Shown piece by piece: positions 33,539 through 40,954 of a stretch of DNA of 64,000 nt; positions within the stretch are counted from its first letter, which is position 1, and the number at the start of each line of letters is the position of its first letter. The stretch spans positions 1 through 64,000 of the forward strand of contig JAJZVM010000006.1 of NCBI GenBank assembly GCA_021845645.1, in the 5' to 3' direction. Below the pieces are notes generated by a model that worked only from the letters and a program-made list of their open reading frames with translations, searched no databases and was not told the DNA's origin. The DNA comes from Bacillota bacterium. Its GTDB lineage: Bacteria > Bacillota_E > JAJZYS01 > JAJYTV01. A program made the translations under genes and the position numbers.

Positions 33539-34534
33539 CTACAGCGGCAGGATGTGGCCGCGGCCCGTAGCCAGGGCCCGCTCGTAGATCAAGCGGGCGG
33601 TGGGCATGTCGGCGATCGCCACGCCGAGGTTCATCGAGATGATGCGCTCCTTCGCCGTCAGCCTGCCCGGGCAGCGTCCCGTGAGCAGGTCGCCGAGATC
33701 GCCCGCCGGGGCCGGGGCGGCGCCGAAGAAGCCCTGCTGCTCGTAGTGGCGATACTGGGCCAGATCGTCGACGAGGTAGCGATCCAGGTTCAGCGCCGGC
33801 CCCGTCCACATCGCGTCGAAGTCCACGGGCAGGCCGAGGCAGCCCGGCTTCAGCCATTCGCGCTGGATCGACGGCCGCGGGTGCTTCAGGATGGGGCCGG
33901 CGGAGACGACGATGTCGGCGCCGCGCACCGCCTCTTCGGGGAAGGCGGCCGGCAGGAGGCGCAGCCCGCGGAACTCCTGGCCGAGCTCGGCGATGAGCGA
34001 TTCCACGGCGGCGGTGTTCGGGTCGAAGATCCGCACCTCGTGCAGGGTCTTGACCTCCGTGGCGATCGCACGCAGCTGGGTGCGGCCCTGCACGCCGGCG
34101 CCCAGGAGCGCCGCCGTCTGCGCGCCCGGCCGGGCCAGGTGGCGCGCCGCGATGCCGCTGACGGCCCCCGTGCGCTGCGCGGTGATCCAGGCGCAGTCCA
34201 TGACGGCGAGAGGGATGCCGGTGTCCGGGTCGTTCAGGATGAGGAGGCCGGTGATATAGGGCAGCCCCTTCTGCTGGTTGCCGGGGTAGCCCGAGACCCA
34301 CTTGACGCCTGCCGCACGGCTGCTCGGGACCCAGGCGGGCATGGCGTGGATGAAGGCGTCCTCGTCCAGCGGGTGGAGGGCGGTCTTCGCGGGCAGCTGC
34401 GTGACCCCCTGGCCCTTGTCGCGGAACGCCCCCTCGACGATGGCGATGGTCTCGGCCATGTCCGGTCCGACCGCAGCCACATCCTGCTGGGAGAGATACA
34501 AGATCTCCTTGCCTGCCTGCATGGGACGGTTCAT
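33539..34534 (-). CDS. ornithine cyclodeaminase family protein (second copy)
   Basis: About 331 residues; the ATG at 34534 is directly after GAGGAG and a second ATG four codons on may be the true start. Family motifs: GVKWVSGYPGNQQKGLP, MDCAWITAQRTGAVSGIAARHLARP, NAD site TAALLGAGVQGRTQLRAI, and C-terminal MNLGVAIADMPTARLIYERA. It is more distant from the copy at 29460 than a recent duplicate would be. Substrate unknown; no operon partner on this strand. Confidence 0.85.
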   Translation of the reverse strand: MNRPMQAGKEILYLSQQDVAAVGPDMAETIAIVEGAFRDKGQGVTQLPAKTALHPLDEDAFIHAMPAWVPSSRAAGVKWVSGYPGNQQKGLPYITGLLILNDPDTGIPLAVMDCAWITAQRTGAVSGIAARHLARPGAQTAALLGAGVQGRTQLRAIATEVKTLHEVRIFDPNTAAVESLIAELGQEFRGLRLLPAAFPEEAVRGADIVVSAGPILKHPRPSIQREWLKPGCLGLPVDFDAMWTGPALNLDRYLVDDLAQYRHYEQQGFFGAAPAPAGDLGDLLTGRCPGRLTAKERIISMNLGVAIADMPTARLIYERALATGRGHILPL

Positions 34535-34676
34535 CTCCTCTACTGCATCACACCAAGTATCGCGGACAGGCCCCATGTGGTACATAGCCGGATGCACCAT
34601 TCTTCCGGCCTAAGGGAACACCGTGCGAAAGGCCGCCTCAGAAGGCACGACGGGCTGAACGGCGAACTCGCAATGC

Positions 34677-35318
34677 ATGCAGGACAAGGTGCGCCGGGCG
34701 ATCCTGGGCGAGGGGCAGTCAAGCCTGACGATCGAGCGCTCGCGGTTTCTCGGCTTCGCGGTGCCGGCCGAGGCGACGGAGGCGGCGGAGGCGGCGCTGC
34801 GCACGATCCGCCTAGCCCATCCCCAGGCGAGCCATCACTGCTTCGCCTACCGCGCGGGGCCAGGCCTCGAGCGCCAGAGCGACGACGGCGAGCCGCAGGG
34901 CACCGGCGGCCTGCCCTTGCTGGAGACGCTGCGCCGCCGCGAGCTCGATGCGGGCCTGCTGTGCGTCGTGCGCTACTACGGCGGCCGCAAGCTCGGCCGG
35001 CCGGGCCTCTACCGCGCCTATCTGGGCGCGGGCGTCGCGGCGCTCGACGCGGCCTCGTGCGGGCGGCTGGTGCCCGGCATGCGCTACGAGGCGGAGGTCG
35101 CGCATCTCGAGCGGCTGCCGCTGCAGCGGGCGGTGGTGGAGGCGGGCGGCATCGTGCTCGAGGAGTCCTTTGGGGAGCGGGTGCGCATCGTCTTCTGGCT
35201 GCCGCGGGCGAAGGCAGTCGCCGACCTGCTGCCAAGGGCACCCGCGGCCGGCCGCGCGGACGCGATCGGGGAAGAGGTTCGGGCGGTGCCCGATCAAGAG
35301 GGAGGTGGGCCGGCCTGA
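34677..35318 (+). CDS. YigZ/IMPACT family protein
   Basis: 213 residues. The UPF0029 signature is clear: ASHHCFAYRAGP, RQSDDGEPQGTGGLPLLETL, and VVRYYGGRKLGRPGLYRAYL (residues ~55-125), followed by an EF-G-like C-terminal domain (AEVAHLERLPLQRAVVEAGG). Cytosolic; relatives bind nucleic acids or regulate translation in eukaryotes (IMPACT); bacterial role unsettled. ATG 34677 lacks a good ribosome binding site; an ATG at 34673 is out of frame. Confidence 0.82.
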   Translation: MQDKVRRAILGEGQSSLTIERSRFLGFAVPAEATEAAEAALRTIRLAHPQASHHCFAYRAGPGLERQSDDGEPQGTGGLPLLETLRRRELDAGLLCVVRYYGGRKLGRPGLYRAYLGAGVAALDAASCGRLVPGMRYEAEVAHLERLPLQRAVVEAGGIVLEESFGERVRIVFWLPRAKAVADLLPRAPAAGRADAIGEEVRAVPDQEGGGPA

Positions 35319-35331
35319 GGGCCGGCGCAGC

Positions 35332-36192
35332 ATGGAGGTTGGTTTTGTCGGTCTCGGCGTGATGGGCAGGTACATGGCGGCGAACCTCATTCGGGCGGGC
35401 CACCTGGTGACGGTGTACAATCGCACGCCGGGCCGGGAGGAGGAACTCCGCGCGATGGGGGCCCTGGTCGCGGCGTCGCCGCGGGACGCGGCGGCGGGAC
35501 GCGACGCGGTCATCACGATCGTCACGGACGACGCCGCGGTGCGGGCCGTGAGCGAGGGGCCGGACGGCGTCCTCGCGGGCCTGCGGCCGGGCGCGCTCCT
35601 CATCGACATGTCGACGGTCTCGCCGGCGACGGCGAGGCAGATCGCCGAGGCGGCCCGCTCAGTCCACGCGGGCTACCTCGACGCGCCGGTGACGGGCGGC
35701 GACATCGGCGCGCGCGACGGCACGCTGACGATCATGGCCGGCGGCAGCGAAGGGGACTTCGCCAAGGCGATGCCGCTCCTGCAGGCGATGGGCCGCCGCA
35801 TCGTCCGCATCGGCGACGCGGGCCAGGGCCAGACGATGAAGCTCGTCGCGAACCTCGTGTCGGGACTGACCCTGATGGTGGCCGCGGAGGGCATCGCGCT
35901 CGGCCTGCGCCTTGGCCTGCCGCTGGGGCTCCTGGACGAGGTGCTGCCGAACTCCTCGGCGCAGTCCTTCGAGGTGCGCAAGCTGCTCGACCGCTACGGG
36001 GACGATCAGTGGCAGCCGGGCTTCTCCGTGCAGAACCGGCTCAAGGATCTCAGACTGGCGGTGGAGATGGCGAAGGCGTCCGGCGTCGAGCTGCCGCTAG
36101 GGGATCCGGCGCTCGGGCGCTACGCGGCGCACGCGCGGGCAGGCGCGGGGGAGCTCGACGAGTCGAGCTACCTCAGGCGCCTCCTGGAGTGA
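35332..36192 (+). CDS. 3-hydroxyisobutyrate dehydrogenase-like NAD(P)-dependent beta-hydroxyacid dehydrogenase
   Basis: 286 residues. NAD(P) motif VGFVGLGVMGRYMAANLIRAGH at the N-terminus, substrate motif LDAPVTGGDIGARDGTLTIM and catalytic Lys in GQGQTMKLVANL, diagnostic of the beta-hydroxyacid dehydrogenase family (MmsB, GarR, GlxR). Valine degradation (3-hydroxyisobutyrate to methylmalonate semialdehyde) would fit the branched-chain theme of the window, but the gene is not next to those genes, so tartronate-semialdehyde reductase activity is an equal possibility. Confidence 0.85.
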   Translation: MEVGFVGLGVMGRYMAANLIRAGHLVTVYNRTPGREEELRAMGALVAASPRDAAAGRDAVITIVTDDAAVRAVSEGPDGVLAGLRPGALLIDMSTVSPATARQIAEAARSVHAGYLDAPVTGGDIGARDGTLTIMAGGSEGDFAKAMPLLQAMGRRIVRIGDAGQGQTMKLVANLVSGLTLMVAAEGIALGLRLGLPLGLLDEVLPNSSAQSFEVRKLLDRYGDDQWQPGFSVQNRLKDLRLAVEMAKASGVELPLGDPALGRYAAHARAGAGELDESSYLRRLLE

Positions 36193-36194
36193 CG

Positions 36195-37073
36195 GTGGCC
36201 CGCAGGGCGATCGGCGACGGGACGATCGTGGTCGTCGGCGCGGCGCTGCTGGAGTTGCGCTTCGCCGTAGACGGCCTGCCAAGCTCCGGCGGGGACGTGC
36301 TGGCGCACGGCTTCGAGGTGCGGGTCGGCGGCAGCGCGGTCAACGTTGCGCGCACCCTGCAGGCCCTGGGTTGCCGGCCGCTCCTCGTGCTGCACCGCGG
36401 CGAGGGACCGTTCGACCGCATGGTGGGGCGCGAGCTCGCGCAGATCGGGCTTGCGCTGCGGGGCAGGCGCAGCCGCCGGCCGAGCGGCGTCACGGTGACG
36501 CTCGTCGAGCCCAGCGGCGAGCGCAGCCTCGTCTCGGCCCTCGGCGCCGAGGGGTCGGTAGGGGCGCAGGACCTGCCGGCGGACGTGGGGAAGGCGCGGG
36601 CGGTCTACGTCTCGGGCTACGAGCTCCTCGCCTCGCCGGACCTCGAGGCCGCGATCGCCGCCCTGCCAAGGCACGTGCTCGTCCTGTTCGATCCAGGGCC
36701 GCGCGGCGCGTGGCCCGGCAGGCTGCAACGGGCCTGGCAGAGGGCCGACGTCGTGCGCCTGAACCAGGAGGAGGCCGAGCGGCGCAGCGGCCGCAAGGGC
36801 GCGGCCGAGGCGGCCGCCGCCATCGGGCGGACGCACGACGTCGTCGTCAGCACCGCCGACGCCGCGTACGTCGCGCTGCGCGGCGGGGTCTCGCGCGTCG
36901 CGGGCGGGGAGAGGGTCCCGCGCGACACGACGGGGGCCGGAGACGCGCACGCGGCCGGCCTTCTGGCCGGCCTGACGCACGGTATGGACCTGCTCGCGGC
37001 GACGGCCCTGGCGAACCGGGTCGCGCGCCTGCACGTGCTGGGCGAGGACGTGGGCGGGGCCGCCGCCCCCTAG
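36195..37073 (+). CDS. PfkB-family carbohydrate kinase
   Basis: 292 residues from a GTG three bases after the preceding stop. Ribokinase/PfkB fold: N-terminal signature RVGGSAVNVARTLQALGCRP and C-terminal signature DTTGAGDAHAAGLLAGL with the catalytic Asp in GAGD (~residue 250). Phosphorylates a sugar or nucleoside with ATP; substrate unknown. Operonic with the dehydrogenase upstream. Confidence 0.85.
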   Translation: MARRAIGDGTIVVVGAALLELRFAVDGLPSSGGDVLAHGFEVRVGGSAVNVARTLQALGCRPLLVLHRGEGPFDRMVGRELAQIGLALRGRRSRRPSGVTVTLVEPSGERSLVSALGAEGSVGAQDLPADVGKARAVYVSGYELLASPDLEAAIAALPRHVLVLFDPGPRGAWPGRLQRAWQRADVVRLNQEEAERRSGRKGAAEAAAAIGRTHDVVVSTADAAYVALRGGVSRVAGGERVPRDTTGAGDAHAAGLLAGLTHGMDLLAATALANRVARLHVLGEDVGGAAAP

Positions 37074-37076
37074 GGC

Positions 37077-37778
37077 TCAGGCGATGTGGCGCTGCAGGCG
37101 GTCCGGGTCGATGCGCAGGTGTCCCTCTGGGTCGAGGTCCACGCTCCTGTCCTGGCGGAATTCGCGCAGGACGCGGGTCACGGTCTCGCGCGAGCAGCCG
37201 ATGAGCTGCGCCAGCTGACGGTGGGTGAAGTGCTGCGGCACGAAGATCGCGCGGCCGTCGGGCACGCCGCTCTCCTCGCCGAGGCGCAGCAGGGCGGCGG
37301 CGAGCTTCTGGCTCGCGTCGCGGCCCGACATCTCCGCCATCTGCTCCTGCGCCTCGCGCAGGCGCTGGTCGAAGATCTGCAAAAGCGCCCAGCCGATCTC
37401 GGCGCGGCGCTGGACGAGCGCGCGCAGGGCCCTCGTCTGGACGAACGCGACGGTGCTGGGCTCGCTCGCCTCAGCGCTTGCCGGGTAGGCTTCAGGACCC
37501 AGCAGGCCGGACAGGGCGAGCGCCTCGCCGGGACGGACCATGTGCAGCGTCTGCTCCTGGCCGTCTGCCGAGGTCCGGAAGGTCCGGACGGCGCCGTCCA
37601 CCAGGAAGGAGACGAACTCGGACTCCTCGCCCTCGATGAAGATGTAGGTCTCCTTGCGGTAGCGGCGTACCGAGACGATGTCCGAGAGGGCGCGTCGGGC
37701 GTCGGGCGGTAGTTCGCGGAACGCCGGGACGATCGAGGTCATGTCGGTCGGGTGGCTGAGAATGGACTGCACCGCCAA
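37077..37778 (-). CDS. Crp/Fnr-family transcriptional regulator
   Basis: About 233 residues. A TTG at 37778 is chosen because AAGGAGG stands eight bases before it; longer and shorter in-frame starts exist (37838 GTG-type, 37742 ATG). Cyclic-nucleotide-binding-like jelly roll (residues ~30-130: YRKETYIFIEGEESEFVSFLVDGAVRTF), dimer helix, then a Crp-type helix-turn-helix (FTHRQLAQLIGCSRETVTRVLREF, ~175-198). No N-terminal Cys cluster, so not an Fnr oxygen sensor; effector unknown. Three similar near-palindromes lie just upstream. Confidence 0.88.
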   Translation of the reverse strand: MAVQSILSHPTDMTSIVPAFRELPPDARRALSDIVSVRRYRKETYIFIEGEESEFVSFLVDGAVRTFRTSADGQEQTLHMVRPGEALALSGLLGPEAYPASAEASEPSTVAFVQTRALRALVQRRAEIGWALLQIFDQRLREAQEQMAEMSGRDASQKLAAALLRLGEESGVPDGRAIFVPQHFTHRQLAQLIGCSRETVTRVLREFRQDRSVDLDPEGHLRIDPDRLQRHIA

Positions 37779-37868
37779 GTGGTCCGCCTCCTTGCGCGCC
37801 TTCGGTCGCGGCCGCGGCCGTCGACCGTTTGAATCCATAGTACGGCGCTCAGGTTAATGCAGCAACGG

Positions 37869-37922
37869 ACCAAATGGACTTAAGACACTGTCCAAATGGA
37901 CCATCAAGTGTCCATTTGGACA
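37869..37922. promoter_or_regulatory. triple near-palindromic operator upstream of the Crp/Fnr gene
   Basis: Three 12-mers of the form G(A/T)CCA-NN-TGGAC occur at 37869-37880 (GACCAAATGGAC), 37891-37902 (GTCCAAATGGAC) and 37911-37922 (GTCCATTTGGAC), 22 and 20 bases apart, i.e. about two helical turns. The last two are also arms of a larger perfect inverted repeat. They are upstream of the regulator's start and the third overlaps the end of the threonine dehydratase gene. Confidence 0.65.
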
Positions 37923-38872
37923 ACGCGGCGTACGATCTCGTCCGCGCAGAAGCCGCCGGAAAGCACGGCGATCGGCCGCTGGCCGAAGCGCTGGGCGCCG
38001 AAACGCATGAGTGCCGCAAGCGTCGCGGCGCCACTGGGCTCCACGACGAGATGCTCCTCGAACAGGAGCAGGTGCAGCGCCCGGTAGAGATCGTCGTCGT
38101 CGATCACCACCACGTCGTCGACATAGCGGCGCACGAGCGACAGCGTCAGCTCCGAGGGGCGGCGCGGCGAGAGGCCGTCGGCGATGGTCCGCACCTGGTC
38201 GAGCGCCACGACGCGGCCGGCGGCGAGCGACCGCACCATGCTGTCGGCCCCCGACATGGCGATGCCGTACACCTTGACCTCCGGCCGGTGGCGCTTGATG
38301 GCCAGCGAGACGCCGCCCAGCAGGCCGCCGCCGCCGATCGGCAGCAGCACGCTGTCGAAGGGCTGCGGCTGCAGGAGGAGCTCCATGCCCAGCGTCGCCT
38401 GGCCCGCGACGACGTCGACGTCATCGTAGGCGTGGACGAAGGTGAGGCCCTCCTCCACGGCGATGCGGTCAGCGTTGTCGCTTGCAGCCTGGAAGTCGTC
38501 GCCCTCCGCCACGATGCGGGCGCCGAGCCTGCGGATCGCGCGCACCTTGGCCTGGTTGCCGGTACGCGGCACGCAGACGGTGGCCGGGATGCCGAAGCGC
38601 TCGGCCGCGTAGGCGACCGCCATGCCGTGGTTGCCCGCCGAGGCCGTGACGACGCCGCCGGCGTGGCCCTCCTCGCGCAGGTGCAGGATGCGGTTCAAGG
38701 CGCCGCGGATCTTGAAGACGCGGATCGGCTGGAACATCTCCAGCTTCAGGAGCACATCGCCGCCGACGGCCTCGCGGGCGGCCACCGATGGCTGAAGCGG
38801 CGTAGGTACCAGATAGCGCGCGAGCCTTGCCTGCGCGGCGAGGACATCGCTCAGCCGGACGTCAGCCTCCAA
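37904..38872 (-). CDS. threonine/serine dehydratase-like PLP enzyme
   Basis: 322 residues from a TTG at 38872, GAGGAG 11 bases upstream. Fold type II PLP enzyme: catalytic lysine in VFKIRGALNRI (family norm SFKxRGA, here Val replaces Ser), SAGNHGMAVAYAA, phosphate-binding glycine loop PIGGGGLLGGVSLA. It deaminates threonine or serine to a 2-oxoacid, or acts on a related hydroxyamino acid. No C-terminal ACT domain, so of the catabolic type. Divergent from a second copy. Confidence 0.85.
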   Translation of the reverse strand: MEADVRLSDVLAAQARLARYLVPTPLQPSVAAREAVGGDVLLKLEMFQPIRVFKIRGALNRILHLREEGHAGGVVTASAGNHGMAVAYAAERFGIPATVCVPRTGNQAKVRAIRRLGARIVAEGDDFQAASDNADRIAVEEGLTFVHAYDDVDVVAGQATLGMELLLQPQPFDSVLLPIGGGGLLGGVSLAIKRHRPEVKVYGIAMSGADSMVRSLAAGRVVALDQVRTIADGLSPRRPSELTLSLVRRYVDDVVVIDDDDLYRALHLLLFEEHLVVEPSGAATLAALMRFGAQRFGQRPIAVLSGGFCADEIVRRVVQMDT

Positions 38873-38986
38873 CGCTGCGGATCTCCTCCTCTGGCGACCT
38901 GCCGATGCTATTCATCTGCGCACATGCCGCCTCCTGCAGCAGCGGCGGCACAAGGGATCGGGGCGGCGGTCGAGAATGCATGAGGA

Positions 38987-39973
38987 ATGCCGCGCTGCCT
39001 GGGGGTGCAGGGTTTGCAGATCGTCCCGGCCGACGTGATCGCCGCGCGCCAGCGCATAGAGGGCCGCGTCTGGCCGACGCCTCTCATGCCGGAGCCCGGT
39101 CTTGCCGAGAGGCACGGCGCGCCGGTCCGGCTCAAGCTCGAATGCTGGCAGCGCACCGGTTCGTTCAAGGTGCGCGGCGCCATGAACGCGATCGCCGTGC
39201 TGGGCGACGCGGCCCGCCGGCGCGGCGTCCTGGCGGTCTCCGCAGGCAACCACGCGCAGGGTCTGGCGCTCGCGGCGCGCGAGGCCGGCATCTCGGCGCT
39301 GATCGTGATGCCCAGGACCGCGTCGCGCGTCAAGGTGGAGGCGGTGCGCCAGCTGGGGGCCGAGGTGCGCCTCCTCGGGGAGGACTACGACGAGGCCGAG
39401 GCAGCCTGGCCCGCGGTGGCCGAGGAGACAGGGCGCACGCTCATCCATCCCTTCATGGACCCGGCGGTGATCGCCGGTCAGGGGACTGTGGGGCTGGAAA
39501 TCGCCCTCGAGGGGCCGGCCCCTCGCCACGTGCTGATCCCGGCGGGCGGCGGCGGCCTCGCGGTGGGGGCTGCCGTGGCCCTCAAAGCCCTCCTGCCGGG
39601 CGTGAAGGTCTACGGCGTGCAGACGGAGGCTTCCGCGCCTCTCGTGGCATCCTACAGGGCGGGACGCCACGTCGCAGTGACGTACGGCCCGTCGATCGCG
39701 GACGGGCTGCACGGCGACACGACCGACGAGATGGTCGAGCTGGCCGTGAGGCATCTCGACGGCGTCCTCGAAGTGAGCGAGGCGGCGGTGCGGCGCGCGA
39801 TGCGCTACCTCTTCCGCGAGCAGCGGATCGTCGCGGAGGGCTCGGGCGCCGTCGGCGTGGCGGCCTTGCTCGAGGGTCTCGCGCCAGACGGCGAGACGGC
39901 GGTCGTGGTGAGCGGGCGCAACGTCGCGCCGGAACTCTTCCAGTCCGTGATGTCCGAGGAGGCGATGGCGTGA
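38987..39973 (+). CDS. threonine ammonia-lyase (catabolic type)
   Basis: 328 residues. PLP lysine in TGSFKVRGAMNAI (canonical), SAGNHAQGLALAA, glycine loop PAGGGGLAVGAAVA, and C-terminal VVVSGRNVAPELF. No ACT domain, hence not feedback-regulated by isoleucine. Produces 2-oxobutyrate from threonine, a possible substrate of the Bkd-type dehydrogenase. The ATG at 38987 is very close to its GAGG; a GTG at 39005 is an alternative. Shares a 114-bp divergent promoter region with the first dehydratase. Confidence 0.87.
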   Translation: MPRCLGVQGLQIVPADVIAARQRIEGRVWPTPLMPEPGLAERHGAPVRLKLECWQRTGSFKVRGAMNAIAVLGDAARRRGVLAVSAGNHAQGLALAAREAGISALIVMPRTASRVKVEAVRQLGAEVRLLGEDYDEAEAAWPAVAEETGRTLIHPFMDPAVIAGQGTVGLEIALEGPAPRHVLIPAGGGGLAVGAAVALKALLPGVKVYGVQTEASAPLVASYRAGRHVAVTYGPSIADGLHGDTTDEMVELAVRHLDGVLEVSEAAVRRAMRYLFREQRIVAEGSGAVGVAALLEGLAPDGETAVVVSGRNVAPELFQSVMSEEAMA

Positions 39974-40341
39974 GGACGGCCCGCTTCCGCGAGAGGCTCT
40001 TCGCGTTTCTTGTCGATGTCCTCGTGGTGGCCGCCATCGGCCGCTTCCTGGGCTGGCCGGTCCTGATCTGGGCCGCGCTCGGCGTCGGCTACACGATCGC
40101 CTCGCTGCTGGTGCTGCAGGGACGCACGCCGGGCAAGATCCTCCTGCGGCTCCGGGTCGTCGGCCGGCGCTCCGAGCGCGGCGGGCTGCGCCTCTGGCAG
40201 GTGCTGCTGCGTCCCTTCCTCTACATCGTCGAGCTGGGGCTGCTCTGCGGCGGCTTCCTGGTCGCCCTCGTGGCCAAGGACCGCCTTGCCCTGCACGACA
40301 TGCTGCTCGACACCCGCGTCGTCAAGGTGACGCGCGGCTGA
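39970..40341 (+). CDS. RDD-family membrane protein
   Basis: 123 residues from a GTG overlapping the previous stop. RDD pattern: RFRERLFAFLVDVLVV (R...D in the first helix), QGRTPGKILLRLRVV between helices, and LALHDMLLDTRVV at the end. About three membrane helices. Small RDD proteins are thought to be transporters or ion exchangers; function unknown. Confidence 0.8.
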   Translation: MRTARFRERLFAFLVDVLVVAAIGRFLGWPVLIWAALGVGYTIASLLVLQGRTPGKILLRLRVVGRRSERGGLRLWQVLLRPFLYIVELGLLCGGFLVALVAKDRLALHDMLLDTRVVKVTRG

Positions 40342-40343
40342 CC

Positions 40344-40372
40344 TTGGAGGCCGCGGGCCTGTCCGCTATCAT
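40344..40372 (+). promoter_or_regulatory. candidate sigma-A promoter for the selenoprotein gene
   Basis: TTGGAG (40344-40349) and TATCAT (40367-40372) are separated by exactly 17 bases and lie 30 bases before the ATG at 40403. Hexamers match the vegetative consensus at 4 of 6 and 4-5 of 6 positions. Confidence 0.45.
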
Positions 40373-40402
40373 GAAGAGACCAGCCGTTTGAGGAGGTAGA
40401 TC

Positions 40403-40648
40403 ATGGCTGAGTCCCGGGTGCGCGTCACGTTCTGCACCTCGTGAGGCTACGCCACCCATGCCGCCCGTGTGGCGGAAGAGTTGGCGACGCGATTCGGCGA
40501 GCAGCTGCAGGCGATCACGCTTGAGCCCTCGCACGGGGGCATCTTCGAGGTGGCCTTCGGCGAGCGGGTACTGTTCCGCAAGGCCGACGAGCGCCGCTTC
40601 CCGGGCGACGGGGAGATCGGCGAGCTCGTGGCGGGGAGTCTCGGCTAG
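40403..40648 (+). CDS. SelW/SelT-like (Rdx family) selenoprotein, in-frame UGA read as selenocysteine
   Basis: An ATG at 40403 with a near-ideal GAGGAGG site seven bases upstream opens a frame that meets TGA at codon 14 (40442-40444) and then continues without a break to TAG at 40646-40648, giving 81 residues if the TGA is decoded. Around it the sequence reads VTFCTS-U-GYATHAARVA, the C-x-x-U redox motif (Cys11, Sec14) at the end of the first beta strand exactly as in SelW/SelT/SelH Rdx proteins. Later residues EPSHGGIFEVAFGERVLFRK and the C-terminal GEIGELVAGSL helix also fit the thioredoxin-like Rdx fold. A hairpin with the geometry of a bacterial SECIS follows the UGA. Neighbours are redox genes (glutaredoxin-like, Tpx). 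The function of bacterial Rdx selenoproteins is unknown but presumed thiol/selenol redox. The alternative is a Cys-to-stop mutation. Confidence 0.85.
40450..40486 (+). promoter_or_regulatory. candidate bacterial SECIS element
   Basis: Just downstream of the UGA, a lower stem CGCCA (40450-40454) with TGGCG (40482-40486) and an upper stem CCGCC (40461-40465) with GGCGG (40471-40475) are separated by a symmetric 6/6 internal loop. The apical loop is CGTGT, with G at its second position, 21-26 bases after the UGA. Bacterial SECIS elements recognised by SelB have this distance and a G early in a small apical loop. Confidence 0.6.
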
Positions 40649-40881
40649 AGCCCCAGGACCTCTCGCAGGAGCTGCGGGTCGAAGCCCGCGACGGCGACGC
40701 CGTTGACGACGATCGTCGGCAGCCTCGTGCTGCCCATGGCGGCGAGCTCGTCCCGCAGCGCGGGATCCTTGCGCACGTCGCGCTCGACGACGGCGACGCC
40801 ATGGCCTGCGAGGAACGCCCGCGCCGCCTGCGAGGAGCCGTCGTCCGGATCCAGATAGAGGAGGACCTCCTGCAGGTACAA
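40645..40881 (-). CDS. glutaredoxin-like protein lacking the CxxC
   Basis: 78 residues from a TTG at 40881, eight bases after CAGGAGG. The thioredoxin/glutaredoxin frame is well preserved: EVLLYLDPDDGSSQAARAFL, VVERDVRKDPALRDEL, STRLPTIVVNGVAVAGFD (cis-Pro TxxPT-like loop). Where NrdH/glutaredoxins have CPxC the sequence reads DGSS, so no redox cysteine exists anywhere in the protein. It may be a non-catalytic partner or thiol-binding domain. It ends tail-to-tail with the selenoprotein gene, overlapping by 4 bases. Confidence 0.7.
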   Translation of the reverse strand: MYLQEVLLYLDPDDGSSQAARAFLAGHGVAVVERDVRKDPALRDELAAMGSTRLPTIVVNGVAVAGFDPQLLREVLGL

Positions 40882-40954
40882 AAACGCGGCCTCCTGGTTC
40901 CGGCAGGCGGGCTGCGCCGCCCAGCACCATAGTCTCGGTCGGGGAGGGATCTGC

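Noticed and set aside
40458..40706. An 82-codon frame starting at ATG 40458
   Set aside because: It is the +1 frame of the selenoprotein gene; Ser/Arg-rich, and it lacks a ribosome binding site, whereas the UGA-containing frame has GAGGAGG.
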